Source of the DNA: Anaerolinea sp.
Lineage (GTDB): Bacteria; Chloroflexota; Anaerolineae; Anaerolineales; Anaerolineaceae
DNA length: 6,354 nt
Assembly: GCA_029975965.1 (NCBI GenBank)
Contig: JARKOV010000169.1
Coordinates: 1-6,354, forward strand
Direction of reading: 5' to 3'
This document shows positions 1-3,864 of this stretch, in pieces (position 1 is the stretch's first letter; each line of letters starts with the position of its first letter). Under the pieces are notes generated by a model. That model was not told the origin of the DNA. It was given only the letters and a program-made list of their open reading frames with translations, and did not search any database. The position numbers and the translations under genes were made by a program.

Positions 1-113
1 CCCTGGTACCAGCGATGGTTGCCGGACGTGCTCCAGTTGTCGGGGTTGCGATTTGGCGGGGGATCGATGGGGTCCGCGAGACTCGCCTGGCGGGCCTTGT
101 TAGGTTCGCTCAT
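1..113 (-). CDS. Partial hypothetical protein, 5' end only (runs off left edge)
   Basis: An open frame starts with ATG at 113-111 and stays open to the window edge, giving 37 complete codons beginning MSEPNKARQ. The visible part is hydrophilic and rich in Pro, Asn and Asp, with a DPIDPPPNRNPDNW stretch and then an aromatic WYQ. I see no signal peptide or membrane segment. Its start overlaps the stop of the upstream 119-residue gene in a TAATG arrangement (115-111), which suggests translational coupling in a leftward operon. It is too short to assign to a family. Function is unknown; the start is fairly well supported by the overlap, although there is no strong Shine-Dalgarno. Confidence 0.6.
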   Translation of the reverse strand, partial: MSEPNKARQASLADPIDPPPNRNPDNWSTSGNHRWYQ

Positions 114-472
114 TAGTGGAATAGGCCCTGGATCTGCCGAACCTCAACATCGAGATCGAGCTTTCCTTGGTAGAAGCATGGGTTCCAGGTGTAGAGCACC
201 ACCGGCAAGCCGATGATGTCGTTGTCGTGCAGCTCCTGAAGCGTCAGGAAGTCGTCGTGGACGGCGTAGCAAATGACCTCTTTGCGCCGAGCAACCTGCA
301 GCGCAAAGTCATCGTCGAATTCAACGTAGTCGAGCCCGAGCCGATTCTGGATCATTGACCAGATTTCGGCATGCGCCCGCCGATCCAGCGATTGCTGGGC
401 TTGTGCGGCTTGTTGCAGCACTTGCATGCGGGCTTCCAACTCCTGTTTTCTTCTTCCGATAATGGTGTTCAT
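113..472 (-). CDS. Hypothetical protein, 119 aa, with predicted coiled-coil N-terminus
   Basis: I do not recognise this family. Residues 1-40 or so (MNTIIGRRKQELEARMQ onward) are rich in Gln, Ala, Glu and Arg and look like a long amphipathic helix or coiled coil. The remainder mixes acidic patches (EFDDDF, HDDF, HDND) with hydrophobic beta-like runs (IIGLPVVLYTW) and looks like a small globular domain. It has no membrane segment. I chose the ATG at 472 rather than the in-frame ATG at 517 for two reasons. A GGAG at 485-482 lies 9 bases upstream of 472. The 517 codon overlaps the predicted -10 hexamer (521-516), so it would lie upstream of the transcript start. The gene is the first of a leftward operon divergent from ssb. 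Its stop overlaps the next start (TAATG). Function is unknown, perhaps accessory to element maintenance or transfer. Confidence 0.75.
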   Translation of the reverse strand: MNTIIGRRKQELEARMQVLQQAAQAQQSLDRRAHAEIWSMIQNRLGLDYVEFDDDFALQVARRKEVICYAVHDDFLTLQELHDNDIIGLPVVLYTWNPCFYQGKLDLDVEVRQIQGLFH

Positions 473-515
473 ATCCTTGGGCTCCGATTTGAAAAGGTTG
501 GTTCTTCTCTCTTGC

Positions 516-545
516 ATTGTGCGGGTTCATGGAATTTGCCTAAGC
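516..545 (-). promoter_or_regulatory. Putative promoter of leftward operon (GCTTAG-box type)
   Basis: On the minus strand GCTTAGGCAA begins at 545, and CACAAT (4 of 6 to TATAAT) begins at 521, exactly 24 bases downstream. This is the same geometry as the three plus-strand copies. The CTTAGG hexamer takes the -35 position with a 17-base spacer but is not TTGACA-like. It has the weakest -10 of the set. The predicted transcript start is near 509, ahead of the gene starting at 472. Confidence 0.55.
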
Positions 546-677
546 CCGCGAGGGCTGATCGCACAACGCGCAGTCGAAAATCAGTTGTCCTTTGCTGATC
601 TTGTGCTCGGAATTTTCCGGATGAATCGGGCAGATTTGAGGGAGAGACAGGGCTGATTTCCAAGCCCCTTTTGGCAA
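540..677 (-). CDS. Possible tiny Cys/His zinc-ribbon-like ORF, 45 aa
   Basis: A minus-strand frame ending with TAG at 542-540 encodes a C-terminal stretch with CPIH and, 16 residues later, CALC. This C-x2-H-x16-C-x2-C arrangement could bind zinc. No ATG is close by: the nearest plausible start is TTG at 677, with a GGAGG at 693-689 that sits 11 bases away. The frame also stays open up to an ATG at 854, but that would run through the ssb start and promoter. Codon choice is ordinary. Its stop lies inside the GCTTAG box of the leftward promoter. It may be chance coding in an intergenic region; low confidence. Confidence 0.25.
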   Translation of the reverse strand: MPKGAWKSALSLPQICPIHPENSEHKISKGQLIFDCALCDQPSRA

Positions 678-754
678 TAGTTGCGCCGCCTCCGGATGAC
701 GATAAGGGCTGTTGCTTTGCAAAAAAGCGGGGTACGGATTGAGGGTTTGGTGGG

Positions 755-784
755 GCTTAGGTAATCCGTTGCCATCGATAGAAT
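755..784 (+). promoter_or_regulatory. Putative ssb promoter (GCTTAG-box type)
   Basis: GCTTAGGTAA starts at 755 and TAGAAT (5 of 6 to TATAAT) at 779, leaving 17 bases between CTTAGG and the -10. The predicted transcript start is near 791, giving a leader of roughly 57 bases before the ssb ATG. The same box and spacing precede the RDF-like gene and the exonuclease gene. Confidence 0.65.
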
Positions 785-847
785 GGATTTCGTCAAGGCA
801 GCAACAACTGAATTCCCCTTCCCCTGAATCCTTGAAAGGACGCTCAC

Positions 848-1363
848 ATGGCATCGCTCAATTCTGTGCAAATCGTCGGCAACCTCGGCGGTGATCCCGA
901 AATCCGCTACACCCAATCGGGTGATTGCGTGGTCACCCTCTCGGTGGCGACCACCGACAAGTGGCGCGACAAGGAGTCCGGGCAAATGCGCGAGCACACC
1001 GAATGGCATCGCATTTCCGTGTTCGGCAAGAACGCGGAATACCTGAAAAACTATGCCAAAAAGGGCAGCGAGATTCTGGTTTTGGGCTCGCTGCGGACCC
1101 GCAAATGGCAAGTCAATGGTGAGGATCGTTACGGCACCTCGGTGCATGCCAGCGATTCCCCGGGTAGCGTCCAGCTACTCGGAAATCGCAATTCGGCCTC
1201 GGCGGCACGTAGCAGTGCTAGCGATCAATCGGAGCGGTCCCAGAGGCCCAGCGGAACGCCTGCGGGGCACGGGCAAGCACAAGGTCAGGGTGGTCGACGC
1301 CAGGCGCCCAGCGATTCGCAACGAGCACCGGAAGGCGAGCAACCGCCTGATTTTCCCTACTGA
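848..1363 (+). CDS. ssb: Single-stranded DNA-binding protein
   Basis: This is a bacterial SSB, which binds and protects single-stranded DNA, normally as a homotetramer, and recruits repair and replication proteins through its C-terminal tip. The OB-fold covers residues 1 to about 113: it opens MASLNSVQIVGNLGGDPEIR and contains EWHRISVFGK. Trp39, Trp53 and Trp87 fall where E. coli SSB has its DNA-stacking Trp40, Trp54 and Trp88. From residue 114 the protein becomes a low-complexity Ser/Gln/Gly/Arg linker. It ends in PPDFPY instead of the usual acidic DDDIPF-like tip, keeping the D-x-P-aromatic pattern but with one acidic residue in the last six. The ATG at 848 is supported by AAGGA 7 bases upstream. 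The gene has its own promoter (755) and terminator (1402), so it appears monocistronic. It is probably the element's own SSB, used for transferred or resected single strands. Confidence 0.96.
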   Translation: MASLNSVQIVGNLGGDPEIRYTQSGDCVVTLSVATTDKWRDKESGQMREHTEWHRISVFGKNAEYLKNYAKKGSEILVLGSLRTRKWQVNGEDRYGTSVHASDSPGSVQLLGNRNSASAARSSASDQSERSQRPSGTPAGHGQAQGQGGRRQAPSDSQRAPEGEQPPDFPY

Positions 1364-1401
1364 GATATCCAACTCGGATTATTGTCGGTCACCCTTGAAA
1401 T

Positions 1402-1440
1402 AGCCCTTTGGGAATTAACCGAAGGGCTTTCTCGTTTCTT
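1402..1440 (+). terminator. Rho-independent terminator after ssb
   Basis: The left arm at 1402-1411 (AGCCCTTTGG) pairs with 1419-1428 (CCGAAGGGCT) to form a 10-base-pair stem with one T-G wobble and a 7-base loop. A T-rich but interrupted tail follows (TTTCTCGTTTCTTT). It starts 38 bases after the ssb stop. Confidence 0.8.
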
Positions 1441-1445
1441 TAGGC

Positions 1446-1484
1446 GGCTATTGTATTAGTCGGAATTGTCAAACTGAAATAGCC
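1446..1484. repeat. Imperfect inverted repeat upstream of the RDF-like gene promoter
   Basis: GGCTATT at 1446-1452 is the reverse complement of AATAGCC at 1478-1484. Inside it, TTAGT (1456-1460) pairs with ACTGA (1473-1477), allowing one wobble. It ends 8 bases before the GCTTAG box at 1493, so it lies upstream of the predicted transcript. It would then act as a DNA-level site rather than an RNA hairpin. TGAAATAGCC also occurs as a direct repeat at 1396-1405 and 1475-1484. It may be an operator or chance. Confidence 0.3.
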
Positions 1485-1492
1485 AATTCGCC

Positions 1493-1522
1493 GCTTAGGT
1501 AAAACTAGGTTTTCTCCATAAT
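1493..1522 (+). promoter_or_regulatory. Putative promoter of the RDF-like gene (GCTTAG-box type)
   Basis: GCTTAGGTAA at 1493 is identical over 10 bases to the box before ssb. CATAAT (5 of 6 to TATAAT) begins at 1517, again 24 bases after the box start. The predicted transcript start is near 1529, giving a leader of about 28 bases to the ATG at 1557. Confidence 0.65.
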
Positions 1523-1546
1523 TGATTCATCGAGGCAAATTTATAT

Positions 1547-1552
1547 GGAGAG
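1547..1552 (+). promoter_or_regulatory. Ribosome binding site that decides the RDF-like gene start
   Basis: GGAGAG sits a few bases before the ATG at 1557. It overlaps the alternative in-frame ATG at 1545, which has only a weaker GAGG (1532-1535), very close to the predicted transcript start. This favours 1557. Confidence 0.6.
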
Positions 1553-1556
1553 CGCC

Positions 1557-2579
1557 ATGAAAATGATTAAAGGTTTTGCGATTGTCCCGCCGATTCTCGG
1601 CGCCATTCGCATCGGCAAGGCCGTCGTGAAAAACGAGCGCCGGCTTCCGCAAAAGGACGATGCCTTTACCATTACCACGTTGGTACAGGATAAGAACGGT
1701 TGGATCGCCCACCGTTTGCATGACGTGGTGCTCGAATCGAATCCGCCGACCCGCGACGGGGCGGCCGCGAAGATTCGTACCATCCCGGTGCGGGTGGCCT
1801 ACGACGATCCCGCGCTGAATCTGCAGGCCGAATACTCGGTCTTTGATCAGGCCACCGGTCGGCCGCTGTGTGCGGGCGATGGCGAACAGGCTCGCCGCCG
1901 TACCGCCAACGGGATCGAGAATGTGGATTGCCCTGGCCCGGAACAATGCGCCTACGGCAAGGAGAAGCGCTGCAAGCTCTACGCGCGGCTCAATGTCCAA
2001 ATCGAGGGCCAGGAGGATGATCTTGGCGTCTTCGTGTTCCGTACCACCAGCTTCAACTCCGTACGCACGCTTGCTGCTCGTATGGACTACATCCGCGCCC
2101 TCACCGGCGGCCAGATCGCCGGCATGCCGCTGTCCCTGCGCCTACGGGCAAAGACCACCAGCAACAGCTACCGGAGCGTGGTCTATTTTGTCGATCTGGC
2201 GCCGCGCAATGGTATGCCGCTCGTTGAGGCAGCCAAGGAAATGCTGGCCTGGCGCAAGGGTTGGGCTGATCAAGGTCTGGATCGGGCGGCGCTCGAAGCC
2301 GCCGTGCGTGAGGGGCTGAGCAAGTCGGCCTTCGTCGATAGCGAAGAGGATGCGGTGGACCTTCTCGAATCCTTCACCGAAACCCCGGCGGTGACCACTG
2401 GTGCCCGGCCAGCGAATGTTGACGAGGATGGCGTGATCCATGGCGGCGACGAGGCGGCCGTGACTCGTCCGGTTGCAACCGGCCTGGCTGGCTTGCGCGT
2501 GCTCATGGAGAGAGACGCGCCGCTGGGTGGAACGGCCGATGATGGGCTGCAGGGCTGGCATATGGAATTGGTGGATTAA
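1557..2579 (+). CDS. Gp3-like recombination directionality factor family protein (often named 'hydrolase or metal-binding protein')
   Basis: The 340-residue product matches the layout of the phiC31 Gp3-like RDF family as I know it. An N-terminal segment reads LGAIRIGKAV, then RRLPQKDDAFTIT. A cysteine cluster follows at Cys105, Cys125, Cys131 and Cys139 (the last three spaced C-x5-C-x7-C), leading into KLYARLNV. After that come FRTTSFNSVRTLAARM at about 162-177 and PLSLRLRAKTTSN at about 191-203. The four cysteines could hold a zinc ion. Residues beyond about 250 are acidic and low-conservation in appearance, ending HMELVD. RDFs switch a site-specific integrase from integration to excision; Gp3 does this with a serine integrase. 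No integrase is visible here, so that role is inferred from the family only. Proteobacterial members are often annotated 'hydrolase or metal-binding protein', a name with no demonstrated activity behind it. The gene sits alone between a GCTTAG-box promoter and a strong terminator, which implies independent control. Confidence 0.8.
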   Translation: MKMIKGFAIVPPILGAIRIGKAVVKNERRLPQKDDAFTITTLVQDKNGWIAHRLHDVVLESNPPTRDGAAAKIRTIPVRVAYDDPALNLQAEYSVFDQATGRPLCAGDGEQARRRTANGIENVDCPGPEQCAYGKEKRCKLYARLNVQIEGQEDDLGVFVFRTTSFNSVRTLAARMDYIRALTGGQIAGMPLSLRLRAKTTSNSYRSVVYFVDLAPRNGMPLVEAAKEMLAWRKGWADQGLDRAALEAAVREGLSKSAFVDSEEDAVDLLESFTETPAVTTGARPANVDEDGVIHGGDEAAVTRPVATGLAGLRVLMERDAPLGGTADDGLQGWHMELVD

Positions 2580-2601
2580 CCCGACTCCCGTTGCGATTAT
2601 C

Positions 2602-2642
2602 AACAGGCTGACCACAAACCGCTGGTCGGCCTGTTTTATTTT
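2602..2642 (+). terminator. Strong rho-independent terminator after the RDF-like gene
   Basis: AACAGGCTGACCA (2602-2614) pairs with TGGTCGGCCTGTT (2623-2635) to form a 13-base-pair stem with a single T-G wobble and an 8-base loop. TTTTATTTT follows directly. It starts 22 bases after the stop codon and insulates the next operon. Confidence 0.92.
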
Positions 2643-2700
2643 CACGCTTTGATTATCAAATTCGCGCGGTGATTTAACAAATGGCGGATATTTTCCAGTC

Positions 2701-2730
2701 GCTTAGACAAATGCCGAGATTCCCTATACT
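2701..2730 (+). promoter_or_regulatory. Putative promoter of the exonuclease-helicase operon (GCTTAG-box type)
   Basis: GCTTAGACAA begins at 2701 and TATACT (5 of 6 to TATAAT) at 2725, the same 24-base register as the other copies. The predicted transcript start is near 2737. The ATG at 2759 has GGAGAG at 2747-2752, 6 bases upstream. No comparable promoter precedes dinG, so this one probably serves the whole unit. Confidence 0.68.
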
Positions 2731-2758
2731 GAATATAACAACCATTGGAGAGTGAATC

Positions 2759-3604
2759 ATGAGCGATGAGGTCATTGAAATGAACTGCGAATTGATCGAC
2801 GACCTGAGCAATGAGGCTTATCACGGCGAAGGTTCAGCGGTTTCCAGCAGCGGGCTCAAGCAGATATTGCTTTCTCCGGCGCACTTTCAGGCGTATCTCA
2901 CCGAGGAGCGGGTGGAAACCAATACTTTTACGCTGGGCACGGCGATTCATGCCGCGCTACTGGAGCCCGAACGCTTCAAAGCGCAATACGTGGTCGCGCC
3001 CGTCTGTGATCGTCGCACCAAAGAAGGCAAGCAAATCTGGCTGGCATTTCAGGAAACCTTGGGCGGCAAGTTTGTGGTGACCGAAAACGAACTCAAGGCC
3101 ATTCGCGGCATCGCCCAGCAGGTCAGGCAGCACAAGATGGCCGAAACGCTCCTGCGGGTGGGGCGGGCCGAGCAGTCGATTTTCTGGACCGACCGCGAAA
3201 CCGGAATTCGCTGCAAGATTCGGCCGGACTCGCTCAGCGATTACGCCATCCTCGACGTGAAGTCCACCGAGTCGGCGCACCGCGCTGATTTCCGCCGCAG
3301 TTGCGTTCGCTACGACTACGACCTATCTGCGGCCATGTATCAGGAAGGCGTGCGAGTGCTGACCGGGGAAACCCGCGATTTCGTCTTCCTGCCCGTTGAG
3401 AAGAATGCGCCTTACGCATGCGCCTTGTACAAGGCCAGAGAAGAAATGCTGATCAGCGGCTATGCCAAGTTCCGTCAGGCGTTGCGCACGCTAGCGGAAT
3501 GCCGGGAATCGGGGCGCTGGCCCGGGTATCAGCCCGAGGGAGACTATGAATTGCTGGATTGGCCTCGCTACGCGCAGGTCCAAACGTCGGGCGACCTTGG
3601 CTAA
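2759..3604 (+). CDS. RecE-like exonuclease, PD-(D/E)XK nuclease superfamily (DUF3799-type)
   Basis: At 281 residues this is close to the catalytic C-terminal part of E. coli RecE, a 5'-3' double-strand exonuclease that leaves 3' single strands for annealing or recombination. The order of motifs fits: SSSGLKQILLSPAHF near 29-43; LGTAIHAALLEP at 59-70 with the conserved His64; RRTKEGKQ at 85-92; Glu138 in AEQSIFW; Asp157 in CKIRPD; and the core ILDVKST at 164-170, giving Asp166 and Lys168. The C-terminal WPRYAQ near 268-273 resembles the RecE end. One oddity: at the usual Q-x3-Y position the sequence reads YDLSAAMY, so Ser190 replaces the Gln while Tyr194 is kept. The start has a good GGAGAG site. 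No RecT-like annealing protein follows; the next large gene is the DinG helicase. It is likely used in recombination or repair of the element. Family confidence is high; activity is inferred. Confidence 0.88.
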   Translation: MSDEVIEMNCELIDDLSNEAYHGEGSAVSSSGLKQILLSPAHFQAYLTEERVETNTFTLGTAIHAALLEPERFKAQYVVAPVCDRRTKEGKQIWLAFQETLGGKFVVTENELKAIRGIAQQVRQHKMAETLLRVGRAEQSIFWTDRETGIRCKIRPDSLSDYAILDVKSTESAHRADFRRSCVRYDYDLSAAMYQEGVRVLTGETRDFVFLPVEKNAPYACALYKAREEMLISGYAKFRQALRTLAECRESGRWPGYQPEGDYELLDWPRYAQVQTSGDLG

Positions 3605-3831
3605 TGCTGCGCCAGGCGCACCTGGGCGTAGAGCATGCCGGCCTCTTGCAGCAGTTCGGCGACGTTGCTGGCGCTCCCGGGTTCCAGGACCTCGCCGACA
3701 ACCGCACCGGGCAACAGGTCCGATTGGCAGAACTGAACAACGAGGCCGCTGGTATGCCTGGCCTGGCAGCCATCCCGGTCAATGATCCAGCCGGGGGGTG
3801 CCGATACTGCTGGGTTGAAAACGTCGGGCAT
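3601..3831 (-). CDS. Possible small antisense gene, 76 aa, unknown function
   Basis: An open minus-strand frame fills almost all of the spacer between the exonuclease and dinG. Its TAG stop overlaps the exonuclease stop by a few bases. The product looks like a folded domain: PPGWIIDRDG, then beta-like SGLVVQF and GAVVGEVL, then an amphipathic helix VAELLQEAGMLYAQVRL. Its codon choice (mostly CTG for Leu, GGC for Gly, little CGA) fits the neighbours better than the plus-strand ORF it overlaps. Against it, the ATG at 3831 has no Shine-Dalgarno and no promoter is evident, and it would oppose the flanking operon. It could also be a remnant of a longer gene. It is probably exclusive with the 3604-3864 ORF. 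Confidence 0.4.
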   Translation of the reverse strand: MPDVFNPAVSAPPGWIIDRDGCQARHTSGLVVQFCQSDLLPGAVVGEVLEPGSASNVAELLQEAGMLYAQVRLAQH

Positions 3832-3864
3832 CGAAGCTGTGGAAAAGAAGAGGGGTCGCCGTGA
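3604..3864 (+). CDS. Possible small operon gene, 86 aa, unknown function (competes with antisense ORF)
   Basis: This ORF joins the exonuclease to dinG without a gap: its ATG overlaps the exonuclease stop (TAATG, 3602-3606), and its TGA overlaps the dinG GTG (GTGA, 3861-3864). Such double overlap is typical of translationally coupled genes. The product starts MLRQAHLGVEHAG and has a Cys-containing C-terminus (CRYCW, then a further Cys). Against it, there is no Shine-Dalgarno at the start, the composition is Gln/Ala/Gly-rich without clear core segments, and codon use is poor (several CGA, GGG and GCT). No family is recognised. The opposite-strand frame covers the same DNA, so at most one is likely real. 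Confidence 0.35.
   Translation: MLRQAHLGVEHAGLLQQFGDVAGAPGFQDLADNRTGQQVRLAELNNEAAGMPGLAAIPVNDPAGGCRYCWVENVGHRSCGKEEGSP
3847..3855 (+). promoter_or_regulatory. Ribosome binding site that decides the dinG GTG start
   Basis: GAAGAGGGG lies 5 bases before GTG at 3861. The first in-frame ATG is codon 34, which would remove the Q-motif region, so the GTG start is preferred. An out-of-frame ATG at 3865 is a decoy. Confidence 0.7.

Larger units (their letters stand above)
473..847. other. Divergent intergenic region between leftward operon and ssb
   Basis: This 375-base stretch separates the minus-strand operon from ssb. It contains a leftward promoter (545 to 516), a rightward promoter (755 to 784), the leader of the leftward gene and about 60 bases of ssb leader with a GAAAGGA Shine-Dalgarno just upstream of 848. 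The roughly 210 bases between the two boxes hold one weak candidate minus-strand ORF (540-677), listed separately. I see no tRNA, convincing terminator or long repeat. It is the natural place for a regulator of both directions to bind. Confidence 0.7.

Noticed and set aside
19..216. Plus-strand ORF at the left edge
   Set aside because: It is antisense to two coupled minus-strand genes and Arg/Gly/Ser-rich without a ribosome site.
650..672. Small hairpin GGGCT/AGCCC followed by CTTTT as a terminator
   Set aside because: The stem has just 5 pairs, the tail is short, and no plus-strand gene ends just before it.
581..1147. 188-residue minus-strand ORF spanning the ssb promoter and 5' half of ssb
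   Set aside because: It runs antisense through the clear SSB OB-fold and through the promoter region, so it is most likely a shadow.
1545..1556. Upstream ATG at 1545 as the RDF-like gene start
   Set aside because: It overlaps the GGAGAG that serves ATG 1557, and its leader would be very short. It adds four residues (MESA) not expected for the family, although it cannot be excluded.
1527..2000. Long minus-strand ORF opposite the RDF-like gene
   Set aside because: It lies antisense to a strongly supported family gene, has no ribosome site of its own and looks like a codon-bias shadow. The minus ORF at 2142-2645 is rejected for the same reason and also runs through the terminator.
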